Source of the DNA: Butyrivibrio sp. LC3010
GTDB lineage: Bacteria > Bacillota > Clostridia > Lachnospirales > Lachnospiraceae
Length of the DNA stretch: 64,000 nt
Direction: 5' to 3'
Assembly: GCF_000424385.1 (NCBI RefSeq)
Contig: NZ_AUJU01000010.1
Span: 1-64,000, forward strand
The notes below the pieces were generated by a model. That model was given only the letters and a program-made list of their open reading frames with translations. It was not told where the DNA came from and searched no databases. Of this stretch, positions 34,954 through 43,686 are shown one piece after another (within the stretch, counting starts at the first letter, position 1; every line of letters begins with the position of its first letter). The position numbers and the translations under genes were made by a program.

Positions 34954-35899
34954 AGGATGCGTAAAGAATGGAATCGAAGCACCGGACTGCTATGTCTGCA
35001 TGGACTCCGATGATTTTCCAAAGTCATTCAAAAAGACTGGGAAAAAGATAGGTGAGTGGACCGGGGAAGTTTTTCATACAGGTAATGCACTTATTTTCAT
35101 TGGCGCCACCGGGATTGCAGTAAGAGCAATTTCAGGTCTTCCAAAGGATAAGCTAGGTGACTGCCCTGTTATTGTAATAGATGATAACGGACAGTTTGTG
35201 ATTCCCTTGCTCTCCGGGCATGCAGGCGGTGCAAACAAGCTTGCGGTGATTCTTTCAGAGCTTCTTGGAGCCATACCCGTTATAACCACTTCAACTGATG
35301 TTAATGATTCTTTTTCAGTTGATACATTTGCTGTGGAAAACAGGCTAACGATTGCCAATAGGGACGGAATAAAAAGGGTTTCAGTAAAGGCGATTGAAAA
35401 TAAGAAGGTAACCTTATCCATAAAGAATTATCCTCCAAAGGAAAAGGTGGACGTGGCGGTTAGCGATGATACGGATGCTGAGTGTTCACTTTTACTAAAA
35501 CCCAAAAAATACACAGTTGGTCTCGGGATGAAAAAAGATAGAGATAAGAAAGCGGTGCTTGATTTTTTTCTTAAGACCCTTGAAAACATCGGTATAGAAA
35601 CCAGCGAAGTTTACGCTATTTGCACCATTGATCTGAAGGAAAATGAAGAAGCAATAACTGATTTAAGGGACAGATTCAGGATACCTGTGCTGTCTTTTGA
35701 TAAAGAAATATTAAACAAGGTGCAGGGGAATTTTGAAGCCTCTGATTTTGTAAAAAACACAGTCGGTGTGGACAATGTATGCGAGCGGGCAGCAGTTGCA
35801 GGGGCAGGGCCTATGGCTGAGCTGGTCCTTAAAAAGCAGGCTCATAATGGTATGACAATCGCAATCGCCAGGAGAAACTCTCCTGGAATAGGATTTTGA
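34892..35899 (+). CDS. cbiG: Cobalt-precorrin-5A hydrolase
   Basis: This 335-aa enzyme opens the delta-lactone ring and releases acetaldehyde in the anaerobic pathway. The start at ATG 34892 gives KKIAVCFTKPGAG; an open frame continues upstream inside cbiF. Domains: N-terminal region to ~75, central FIGATGIAVRAI and LLSGHAGGANKLA, STDVNDSFSVDTFA, and C-terminal VGLGMKKD with CERAAVAGAG. It overlaps cbiF, so translation is probably coupled. Confidence 0.93.
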   Translation: MKKIAVCFTKPGAGILEKINEGCVKNGIEAPDCYVCMDSDDFPKSFKKTGKKIGEWTGEVFHTGNALIFIGATGIAVRAISGLPKDKLGDCPVIVIDDNGQFVIPLLSGHAGGANKLAVILSELLGAIPVITTSTDVNDSFSVDTFAVENRLTIANRDGIKRVSVKAIENKKVTLSIKNYPPKEKVDVAVSDDTDAECSLLLKPKKYTVGLGMKKDRDKKAVLDFFLKTLENIGIETSEVYAICTIDLKENEEAITDLRDRFRIPVLSFDKEILNKVQGNFEASDFVKNTVGVDNVCERAAVAGAGPMAELVLKKQAHNGMTIAIARRNSPGIGF

Positions 35900-35910
35900 G
35901 GTGAATATAA

Positions 35911-36639
35911 TTGGGTAAAATAAGTGTAGTTGGAATTGGTCCCGGAAGCATGGGAATGATGACTATTGAAGCCATGGAAGCGCTTAAAAGAAGCGATATT
36001 ATTGTGGGCTACAAGACCTATATTGAACTCGTAAGGGGCAGCTTTCCTGAAAAGGAGTTTTATGAAAACGGAATGCGCGGAGAGATTCAGCGCTGTGAAA
36101 AGTGTGTTGAACTTGCGAAAGAAGGAAAATCGGTAGCGCTTATCTGCAGCGGTGATGCTGGAGTATATGGAATGGCTTCGCCGCTTTTGGAAATCGCAGA
36201 CAGAGAAGATTTTCATGAAGTGGAGGTAATCCCCGGAGTGACTGCAGCCCTAAGTGGTGGAGCGGTTCTTGGAGCGCCTTTAAGTCATGATTTTTGCATA
36301 ATAAGTATGAGTGATCTTCTTACACCCTTTGAAGTGATTGAAAATAGGCTAAGATGTGCGGCGGAGGGGGATTTTTGTATTGCCATTTATAACCCCTCAA
36401 GCCACAAGAGGGCAGACTATTTGCAAAGAGCCTGTGAAATCCTGCTGGAAAAACTCCCTGAGGATACTGCCTGCGGATATGTCAGAAACATCAGAAGAGA
36501 TGGATGTGAGAAAAAGGTCTGCACTCTTAAGGAGCTTTCACAGGAGAAGGTGGACATGTTTACTACAGTTTTCATAGGCAACTCAATGACCAGAATATTG
36601 GACGGCAAACTTATCACCCCCAGAGGATATGAGCTATGA
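35911..36639 (+). CDS. cbiH: Cobalt-precorrin-3 C17-methyltransferase
   Basis: This 242-aa SAM-dependent methylase performs the ring-contracting methylation. TTG 35911 is preceded by GAGGTG at 7 nt and gives KISVVGIGPGSMGMMT. Further motifs: VGYKTYIELV, ICSGDAGVYGMASPL, EVIPGVTAALSGGAVLGAPL, FCIAIYNPSSHKR and YVRNIRRDG. It lies 11 nt from cbiG and overlaps the next gene by 4 nt. Confidence 0.94.
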   Translation: MGKISVVGIGPGSMGMMTIEAMEALKRSDIIVGYKTYIELVRGSFPEKEFYENGMRGEIQRCEKCVELAKEGKSVALICSGDAGVYGMASPLLEIADREDFHEVEVIPGVTAALSGGAVLGAPLSHDFCIISMSDLLTPFEVIENRLRCAAEGDFCIAIYNPSSHKRADYLQRACEILLEKLPEDTACGYVRNIRRDGCEKKVCTLKELSQEKVDMFTTVFIGNSMTRILDGKLITPRGYEL

Positions 36640-38678
36640 GTAATATAGTTATTTTTTCAGGAACAACTGAAGGAAGAACCTTGTCTGAGCGACTTTCCAA
36701 AGCAAAAATCCGGCACACCGTCTGTGTTGCAACAGAGTACGGAAAAGAAATGATGGACGAAAATGAGTATGCAAAAGTCCATGTAGGACGTATGGATGCT
36801 GAGAAAATGGAATCATTTTTGTCAGAGGTATTTGATGGCGGTAGGAAGGATTCAGAAGAGAAATCCTTGAAATATCTCATAATTGACGCAACTCACCCAT
36901 ACGCTGTTGAGGTCACTAAGAACATCAGGAAGGCTGCAAAATCTCTTGGAGTTAAATATCTCAGAGTCAGCAGGAGCATTGAAGCCAGGCTCCCTAAGGA
37001 TGCCGCTAAATATCATGATATTGAGAAATGTGCAGCTTCAATGGATAGCACTGAAGGAAATATACTCCTTACTACCGGCAGTAAAGAACTTCATATATAC
37101 TGCGAAAATGTATCTGAGGATACCAAAAACAGAACCTATGTCAGAGTTTTGCCATCTGTTCAAAGCCTTAAGCTTTGTGAGGATGAGAATATTGCTCCGG
37201 ATCATATTGTAGCCATGCAAGGCCCTTTTTCCAAAGAGCTGAATGAAGCTGTGATAAGACAGTATGACATAAAGCATCTGATTACAAAGGAGAGCGGGGC
37301 ATCAGGTGGATTTGCGGAAAAGGTCGAAGCGGCAGAAACTTTAGGAATAAAACTTCATATGATAGAACGTCCAGACGATAAGGGAATAAGCCTTGATGAT
37401 GCCTGTAAACTTATTTTGTCAGAAGAGCCTTTTTGTAGTGATAATTATGATGAAGGCGGATTTTTAATGAGGATATCTCTTGTTGGACTTGGCATGGGCA
37501 GGGCAGAATTTATGACTAAAGAAGCCATTGATATTATTGCGAATTCTGATGTGGTCTTTGGTGCGAAGAGGCTTATAAAGGATATTGAAGCGCCGGTTAA
37601 ATATGAGATGTACAGGGCTGAGGATATCATTCCTGTTCTTGAAAGAAAAAAGCCAGAAAAAGCAGCTATTATCTTTTCGGGAGATACCGGTTTTTACAGC
37701 GGCGCCAAAAAGATGTTTAAGGCTCTTAAGAACTGGAAAGATGATGCTGATGTAAAGGTGATTCCCGGAATTTCATCTATTTCATATTTTGCTGCAAAGC
37801 TTGGGGAGAGCTACGACGATGCCTGCCTTTTTAGCATACACGGCAGGAAGAATGCTGAAGAATTAGAAGCTCTTTTAGAGGAAATAAAATACAACAAAAA
37901 GGTTTTCATTCTGTTGTCAGATTCTAAGGATGTTCAGAGGCTTTCAAAAAGGCTGGAAGAGTCAGGGCTTGAAGGGAAAATCGTGGTGGGAGCAGATTTT
38001 TCCTATGATAGTGAGAAAATCTGTGAAATGACCTTTAAAGAGGGAGAAGAATATTGTGCTGATGGAGTTCTGACTGCTCTTGTGGTTAATTATAATCCCT
38101 TAAAGCGGCCTTTGATTAATGTGGCGAGGGATACAGATTTTATTAGAGGTGAGATACCTATGACAAAGGAGGTTATCCGCCATGAGAGCATTATCCGGCT
38201 TAACTTGAAAGAGAGAGATGTCTTTTATGATATAGGAGGAGGAACAGGTTCAGTCGCAATTGAGGCAGCGCAGCTAAGCCCAAGCCTTAAGGTTTACACC
38301 ATAGAGAGGAAGCCTCAGGCAGCAGAACTTATCAGGAAAAATGTTCTGAACAAAAGATTATCTAATGTGACAGTGATAGAAGGCGCAGCTGAGGAAGTCC
38401 TTGCCGGCATGGAGAAGCCCGATTGTGTTTTCATTGGCGGAAGCGGCGGGAAACTTAAATATATAATTGAACTCCTTAAGGCTAAAGGAAGCGGTATAAG
38501 ATATGTCATTAACGCTGTCAGTCTTGAAACAATGTGTGAAGTCAGAGAAATCATAAATGAGTATGAGCCTGCCGATGAGGAAACGATAATGATCTCCATA
38601 AGTGATGTAAAAAAACTCGCATCTTACCATATGCTGCAAGGGCAAAATCCTATATGGATTTTCTCATTCACTATTTGA
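36636..38678 (+). CDS. Trifunctional CbiJ-CbiE-CbiT fusion
   Basis: One 680-aa frame joins three successive steps of the corrin ring pathway. Residues 1-~270 are CbiJ (precorrin-6A reductase): IFSGTTEGRTLSE, IDATHPYAVEVT, YLRVSR, LTTGSKEL, ITKESGASGGFAEKV. Residues ~278-480 are CbiE (C5 methylase domain): ISLVGLGMGRAEFMT, IFSGDTGFYSGAKK, VIPGISSISYFAAKLG. Residues ~500-680 are CbiT (C15 methylase/decarboxylase): GEIPMTKEVIR, DIGGGTGSVAIEAA, VFIGGSGGKL. CbiE-CbiT fusions (CobL) are well known; adding CbiJ at the front is less common. The domain boundaries are short linkers. No internal RBS-start pair of good quality is seen. Confidence 0.92.
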   Translation: MSNIVIFSGTTEGRTLSERLSKAKIRHTVCVATEYGKEMMDENEYAKVHVGRMDAEKMESFLSEVFDGGRKDSEEKSLKYLIIDATHPYAVEVTKNIRKAAKSLGVKYLRVSRSIEARLPKDAAKYHDIEKCAASMDSTEGNILLTTGSKELHIYCENVSEDTKNRTYVRVLPSVQSLKLCEDENIAPDHIVAMQGPFSKELNEAVIRQYDIKHLITKESGASGGFAEKVEAAETLGIKLHMIERPDDKGISLDDACKLILSEEPFCSDNYDEGGFLMRISLVGLGMGRAEFMTKEAIDIIANSDVVFGAKRLIKDIEAPVKYEMYRAEDIIPVLERKKPEKAAIIFSGDTGFYSGAKKMFKALKNWKDDADVKVIPGISSISYFAAKLGESYDDACLFSIHGRKNAEELEALLEEIKYNKKVFILLSDSKDVQRLSKRLEESGLEGKIVVGADFSYDSEKICEMTFKEGEEYCADGVLTALVVNYNPLKRPLINVARDTDFIRGEIPMTKEVIRHESIIRLNLKERDVFYDIGGGTGSVAIEAAQLSPSLKVYTIERKPQAAELIRKNVLNKRLSNVTVIEGAAEEVLAGMEKPDCVFIGGSGGKLKYIIELLKAKGSGIRYVINAVSLETMCEVREIINEYEPADEETIMISISDVKKLASYHMLQGQNPIWIFSFTI

Positions 38679-38711
38679 GGATATTATTACTACATAGATG
38701 AGGAACAGGGA

Positions 38712-40220
38712 ATGAGTAGAGAAAAAACAAAAGGTATAATGCTTGCTGCACCTCTTAGCGGCAGCGGAAAAACTACAATTACCTGCGCACTTTTGAAGGC
38801 TTTAAAGGGAAAAGGCCTGAAAACAGTGTCCTTTAAATGCGGACCGGATTATATCGATCCGCTTTTTCATAAAAAGGCTTTGGGAATTGAAGGAAGAAAT
38901 CTGGATACTTTTTTTGCAGGTGCGGAGAAAGTGGCAGCTTCATTTTCAAAGTGCGAGGCAGACATAGCTGTTGTGGAGGGTGTGATGGGCCTCTACGATG
39001 GCATGAATGCAGGAGGACTTGAAGGATCTTCTTATGAAATTGCAAAAGCCCTGAACCTGCCAATTGTCCTTATAGTGGATGCATCAGGGGTTGGGAGAAC
39101 AATTATTTCTCTGGTAAAGGGCATGCTTATTGATGATACGAATAAATTGATAAAAGGAGTTATTTTAAACAAGATAAGCGAGAATTTTTATAATAACCTT
39201 AAGCCGGTTTTTGAGAAAGAAATATCTTCCATGAGGAGCGACGTTAAGCTCCTCGGTTTCTTTCCAAAGAATAAGGACATTGTTATAGAGAGCAGACATT
39301 TGGGGTTAAAGCTGCCTGAGGAAATGGAGGATATAAAGAAAAAAATTTCTGCGGCAGCAGAGAACCTTCAAAAAAACGTTGATTTAAATGAGTTAATTAA
39401 GCTTGCAGAAGAACATAATAATGATTCCAATAGGGAAATTGAAAAAGAGTACAAACAAAGTGATGGTTTCACCGGAGATGATACCCGGTATGACTCAAAG
39501 ATTGGAGAAGGGCTGACCCTTGCCATAGCCTATGATGATGCCTTTTGCTTTTATTACAAAGATAATTTTGAGCTATTTGAAGAATACGGAGTAAAACTCA
39601 AAATGTTTTCTCCCTTGAAAGATAAAGAGCTTCCTGCTGATGCTGACGGAATCCTGCTTGGCGGTGGGTATCCTGAAAACCATCTTGAGGAATTAAGCCA
39701 TAATGAGTCTATGCGCAGATCTATAAAAGCTGCGCTTGATAGAGGAATTCCGAGTCTGGCAGAATGTGGCGGTTTTATGTATCTTCATAAAACCATCACT
39801 GATGTAGATGGAAACAGCTATGAGATGGTTTCTGAAATAAATGGGGAATGCCACTACACAGGGCATCTTGTGAGGTTTGGATATATGGAAATTGAATCGG
39901 AGAGTCATGATTCAGGCTCAGATTCCGATATAAATAATATAGCCTTTTCTAAAAAGGAAGAGGGAAGTGATTTTGACGAAGATATTCTCAGACGCAGCCT
40001 TGTAGGTATGAAGGGGCATGAATTTCATTATTACGATAGTTCAAATAATGGAGATGCCTTAGTTGCACGAAAACCCGGTAAGGATATCAGGTGGAACTGC
40101 ATGATTTCACAAAATAATGGGATATGGGGATTTCCTCATTTTTACTACAATTCCAATCCGAAATTTATTAAAATATTTATAGGGAGAATGAGAGAGGTAA
40201 AAAATGAAAAACTCAAGTAG
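38712..40220 (+). CDS. cbiA: Cobyrinate a,c-diamide synthase
   Basis: This 502-aa glutamine- and ATP-dependent amidotransferase acts on side chains a and c. The N-terminal P-loop domain has APLSGSGKTTITCALL, SFKCGPDYIDPLFH and VEGVMGLYDG. The C-terminal class I glutaminase-like domain has LLGGGYPENHLEELS, the nucleophile Cys in LAECGGFMYL, and the His in KGHEFHYY. A ~30-residue acidic/serine insert (around SHDSGSDSD) lies in the glutaminase domain, and a lysine/glutamate-rich linker joins the halves. The 3' end overlaps the next small gene by 17 nt. Confidence 0.94.
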   Translation: MSREKTKGIMLAAPLSGSGKTTITCALLKALKGKGLKTVSFKCGPDYIDPLFHKKALGIEGRNLDTFFAGAEKVAASFSKCEADIAVVEGVMGLYDGMNAGGLEGSSYEIAKALNLPIVLIVDASGVGRTIISLVKGMLIDDTNKLIKGVILNKISENFYNNLKPVFEKEISSMRSDVKLLGFFPKNKDIVIESRHLGLKLPEEMEDIKKKISAAAENLQKNVDLNELIKLAEEHNNDSNREIEKEYKQSDGFTGDDTRYDSKIGEGLTLAIAYDDAFCFYYKDNFELFEEYGVKLKMFSPLKDKELPADADGILLGGGYPENHLEELSHNESMRRSIKAALDRGIPSLAECGGFMYLHKTITDVDGNSYEMVSEINGECHYTGHLVRFGYMEIESESHDSGSDSDINNIAFSKKEEGSDFDEDILRRSLVGMKGHEFHYYDSSNNGDALVARKPGKDIRWNCMISQNNGIWGFPHFYYNSNPKFIKIFIGRMREVKNEKLK

Positions 40221-40449
40221 ATTTTTTGCCAACAAAGAATGTGAATACTACCCGTGTCATGAGAGTGAAAATGACATAAACTGCCTCTTTTGTTATTGCC
40301 CGCTTTATAATTTAAAGTGTCCCGGGAATTTTAAAATTGTTGATAAAGGTGATCGGAAGATAAAGAGCTGCATTAACTGTACTTTTCCCCATGAACCTGA
40401 TAATTATGACGCAGTAGTTTCACTACTAAAAAATAAGGGAGAGAAGTAA
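40204..40449 (+). CDS. Cysteine-rich small protein linked to cobalamin genes
   Basis: An 81-aa protein with eight cysteines arranged as CEYYPCH, CLFCYCPLY, CPG and CINCTFPH, matching the 'cysteine-rich small domain' family (Pfam zf-like) often seen beside or fused to cobalamin genes. A metal-binding or Fe-S role is possible, but no activity is established. The start overlaps cbiA by 17 nt, with GAGAGG (40192-40197) as RBS, so it belongs to the same operon and is probably its last gene. Confidence 0.8.
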   Translation: MKNSSRFFANKECEYYPCHESENDINCLFCYCPLYNLKCPGNFKIVDKGDRKIKSCINCTFPHEPDNYDAVVSLLKNKGEK

Positions 40450-40485
40450 AAATTTTTAAATACACCACATTAAAGGGTATAAAGA

Positions 40486-41184
40486 ATGAGTTATAGTGAA
40501 ATTAAGGATTTTTTACAAAGTACAAATGACCTGGCGGTGGCGATAAGACTTGCCATGGCAACATTCCTTGGGAGTATTGTGGGCTGGGAGCGCCTTATGA
40601 GGCATCACAGCGCCGGTATAAGGACCTTTGCGCTTGTAAGCCTTGGCTCTGCCGTTGCTACTGCCCTTAATGTGTATTTGGCAATGATGCCGGGCTTTGC
40701 TGCTGATGTGAGCCGTATTCCTGCCAGCGTGGTAAGCGGCATCGGCTTTTTGGGAGCTGGAACAATTCTTGTTACCGGTAAGAAGCAGATAAAGGGACTA
40801 TCCACAGCCGCTTCACTTTGGGTCACAGCCTGCATGGGCATGGCTATTGGTGCTGGATATCTGATTGTGGGATTTGTTTCGTTTTTGCTTATTGCCTTTT
40901 CCAATCTGGTACTTCTTCGCGCCAGTAAAAATGTTGAAGAGCACAGCCAGTACATGAGTATTTACATAGAAGTTACCAAAAATCATGGAGTTACCAAGCT
41001 TTCAAAGATGATTTCAGAACAGGGCTTCATAATCATGAGCCTCACCAAGACGAAGGAAAAGACACTGCAATCCTCGGATGCAGGACTTATCATAGACTTA
41101 GAACTTGACCGACAGAGATCTCACAACGAAATTCTCCAACTGTTTAATGAACTTGATTACGTTAATTACATAGAAGAGGTATGA
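40486..41184 (+). CDS. MgtC/SapB-family membrane protein
   Basis: This 232-aa protein has an N-terminal half with four or five membrane helices carrying the family motifs RLAMATFLGSIVGWERL, GIRTFALVSLGSA and SGIGFLGAGTI. The C-terminal ~80 residues are a soluble ACT-like domain. MgtC proteins modulate F-type ATPase or Mg2+ responses in some bacteria; the role here is unknown. It follows the B12 operon after 36 nt with no terminator between, so read-through is possible, but AAAGGG is its own RBS. A bidirectional terminator follows. Confidence 0.87.
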   Translation: MSYSEIKDFLQSTNDLAVAIRLAMATFLGSIVGWERLMRHHSAGIRTFALVSLGSAVATALNVYLAMMPGFAADVSRIPASVVSGIGFLGAGTILVTGKKQIKGLSTAASLWVTACMGMAIGAGYLIVGFVSFLLIAFSNLVLLRASKNVEEHSQYMSIYIEVTKNHGVTKLSKMISEQGFIIMSLTKTKEKTLQSSDAGLIIDLELDRQRSHNEILQLFNELDYVNYIEEV

Positions 41185-41187
41185 AAA

Positions 41188-41224
41188 AAGGCTGTCACAC
41201 TAAATTAGTGCGACAGCCTTGAAT
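41188..41224. terminator. Bidirectional terminator between convergent genes
   Basis: The arms AAGGCTGTC and GACAGCCTT, with inner CAC/GTG pairing, lie between the mgtC-like gene (+) and the DUF1858 gene (-). A-rich sequence on the left and TT on the right could serve both strands. Confidence 0.75.
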
Positions 41225-41228
41225 ACTT

Positions 41229-41444
41229 TTAGGCGTTGTGCTCAGCGAGATAATCGTTTAAAGCATCGGTGATCTCATCACCATCAATACCGTGTACTGC
41301 ACAAGCTTCTGCTAATGATTCCATCTGAGAAGCAGGGCAGTGGATGCAACCCATACCACACTCCATAAGAAACTGTGATGCAAGCGGGTGCTTTGTAATG
41401 ATTTCACCCACAAGCATATCAGGGCTAATAATCTGTTCGCTCAT
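41229..41444 (-). CDS. DUF1858 redox-disulfide protein
   Basis: This 71-aa protein starts at ATG 41444, preceded by GGAGGA (complement of 41451-41456). It matches the DUF1858 / hybrid-cluster-protein-associated redox disulfide family: IISPDMLVGEIITKHP, then CGMGCIHCPASQMESLAEAC. The family is often found with hybrid cluster proteins or ScdA-type proteins and may handle a redox disulfide or Fe-S repair; no partner gene is adjacent. It is divergent from the diguanylate cyclase at 41742; the ~300-nt gap between them holds AT-rich promoter-like DNA but no gene. Confidence 0.85.
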   Translation of the reverse strand: MSEQIISPDMLVGEIITKHPLASQFLMECGMGCIHCPASQMESLAEACAVHGIDGDEITDALNDYLAEHNA

Positions 41445-41741
41445 TTTAAATCCTCCTGTTACTATAATAGTGAAAAGTACCAAAAAGTTATGGTACACAT
41501 TTACGTTTGATGCAAGAAATTGTAGCAAGAATAATTTAATTTTACAAGATATTTCGCCTTATATTTTTATCAAATTTTAATAGATGATTTACTGGGGCTT
41601 AATTGAATAGTTTATTAAAAATAAATAGAATTTTAATACAATGCGGACAATCTGTATATTGGAAGTGAGTTGTAGATTGTATTTATACTGCAAAATGGCA
41701 GAAATCAACACTTTTACGCTGTTTTGACAAGGAGTGACTCT

Positions 41742-43667
41742 ATGAAAAAAATACTGATTGTAGATGACGAGGAGCTTATTTTAAGGCTCACAAACAATAT
41801 TTTGAAGGATAAGTATGAAACAATTATGGCGTCTTCAGGAGAGGAAGCCATTAAAGCCTTTGAAAACTGTCTTCCGGATCTGGTGCTTTCAGATCTGCAG
41901 ATGCCATCCATAACAGGGTACGAGCTGCAGAGTATAGTCCACACCGAGATAGATCCGGCTATCCCCTTTATTTTCATGACAGCTGATGACAGCGACGATA
42001 GCGAGAGCCGCGGGTTTGAGCAGGGCGCTGCGGATTATATAAGAAAACCGGTAAAGGCAGCTCTTTTGATAAAAAGAATAGAGCGTGTCCTTGAGAATAT
42101 TGAGGAAAACAAGCGCCTCAAGGAAGCGGCCCAGATAGATGCCATGACAGGGCTTTTTAATAAAGCGGCATCTGAAAATATTCTGAACAGCATCTGTCAA
42201 AAAAAGCATGGCACTTTGCTGATTCTTGATTTGGACAGTTTTAAGCTTGTAAATGATATGTATGGGCACGAGATGGGCGACAGGATACTTGTGCGCTTTT
42301 CAGAACTTGTAAAAACTGCCATCAGAAAAGAGGATTTTGCCGGAAGAGTAGGCGGTGATGAATTTATAGTTTTCTGTGAGAATCTGACGAATCAGAGCGT
42401 TATAGCGAAGAAGGTCAGATACCTCAATGAAGAAATTCTAAAATCCGCAAGAGAGTTTATGGGACCTAATATGGATATACCTCTTGGATGCTCAGGAGGC
42501 GCTGTTGAAGTAAGCGGCAATGGCGAGGGCTATATGAAGCTTTTCATGAAAGCTGATGCAGCCCTTTATAAAACGAAGCAGAACGGCAAACACGGATGCT
42601 CATTTTTTGAGGATGAAAACAATGAGCAGGCTGAGCGCAGCATAAGTAGTTTGGATAATCTGAGAATGCTCTTTAATGAAAGAAGTATAGGAAAAGGTGC
42701 TCTTAATGCCGATACAGATACCTTCAAATCTATCTATAGATTTCTTAACCGCTTTTTAAGTAATTATAAATGGGATATAAGGATGGTGCTTTTTACGCTG
42801 TCATCCGGAGATAATGAATATCTTGGTGAGATTACGGACAAGTTTGTTGAGGTAGCATCCACAAAACTCAGAGGAAGTGATGTGGTGCTAAAGCTTAGTC
42901 AGAATCAGGCTATCATGCTTTTTATGAAGGTCAATGATGAAAATTATACAATACCAATCCTTCGTGTTCTCGGAGCCTGGGACAAGCATGGGGTTCCCGG
43001 AGTAGAGATAACCTACGAGGCAGAGAGCATAGATGGCAGAGAGCATGGCGATGATGTCGATAACGATAATGCCCTGCAGATAAAAAGAGAAGAGGAAAAG
43101 CTTCCTAAGTGGTTTTTCCATGAACCGCTTCTTGATGTGCATGAGGGCATAAAAAATGCGGTGACAGCGGAATCCTATCTTTCTTCAGTGGATATTTTTC
43201 TTGAGTATGTAGAAAGCAATATTGAGGAATTTGAGAGCTTTATTGAGGCAAATGACATAGCAAATTACAGAATAAAGGCACATGGCCTTAAGAGTACATC
43301 ACGAATCATCGGTGCCATGCGGCTTTCAACCCTGGCGGCAGCCATGGAGAGAGCCGGAGATGACAACAACATCAGATTTATAAAAAGTCAGCACAAAAGA
43401 TTCATGGAGGAGTACAGACTTTATGAAAAAGTTCTTTCTGACCACATGTATTCCGGAAAGAAAGAGATGATATCCAGAGATAAGCTCATGGATGCCATGT
43501 CCGCCTTAAAGGAATTTTCCAGGGTAGAAGATTTTTCTCTTGTGGAGATGACCCTGGATTCCCTTAAAATGTACGAGCTTCCCAAGGATGAAGGAGCGAA
43601 GATTTCTGAAATAAGAAACAGTCTCCTTAAACTCGATTGGAATCATATTCATAGCATAATGGGATGA
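41742..43667 (+). CDS. Receiver-GGDEF diguanylate cyclase with C-terminal HPt domain
   Basis: This 641-aa protein is a paralogue of the one at 7863. ATG 41742 is chosen over an in-frame TTG 18 nt earlier because AAGGAG precedes it. Receiver with Asp51 (LSDLQMPSITG); GGDEF at 204-208 and intact I-site RKED at 195-198, so c-di-GMP synthesis with product inhibition is expected. A middle ~140-residue region is shared with the paralogue. Residues ~480-560 form an HPt domain with His514 (KAHGLKST). A ~90-residue tail follows that resembles the tail of the DegV-containing kinase. A receiver and an HPt in one cyclase implies that it can both receive and pass on phosphate. It stands alone, with its own promoter region. 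Confidence 0.87.
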   Translation: MKKILIVDDEELILRLTNNILKDKYETIMASSGEEAIKAFENCLPDLVLSDLQMPSITGYELQSIVHTEIDPAIPFIFMTADDSDDSESRGFEQGAADYIRKPVKAALLIKRIERVLENIEENKRLKEAAQIDAMTGLFNKAASENILNSICQKKHGTLLILDLDSFKLVNDMYGHEMGDRILVRFSELVKTAIRKEDFAGRVGGDEFIVFCENLTNQSVIAKKVRYLNEEILKSAREFMGPNMDIPLGCSGGAVEVSGNGEGYMKLFMKADAALYKTKQNGKHGCSFFEDENNEQAERSISSLDNLRMLFNERSIGKGALNADTDTFKSIYRFLNRFLSNYKWDIRMVLFTLSSGDNEYLGEITDKFVEVASTKLRGSDVVLKLSQNQAIMLFMKVNDENYTIPILRVLGAWDKHGVPGVEITYEAESIDGREHGDDVDNDNALQIKREEEKLPKWFFHEPLLDVHEGIKNAVTAESYLSSVDIFLEYVESNIEEFESFIEANDIANYRIKAHGLKSTSRIIGAMRLSTLAAAMERAGDDNNIRFIKSQHKRFMEEYRLYEKVLSDHMYSGKKEMISRDKLMDAMSALKEFSRVEDFSLVEMTLDSLKMYELPKDEGAKISEIRNSLLKLDWNHIHSIMG

Positions 43668-43686
43668 TGACAGGCTGCGTCGATAC

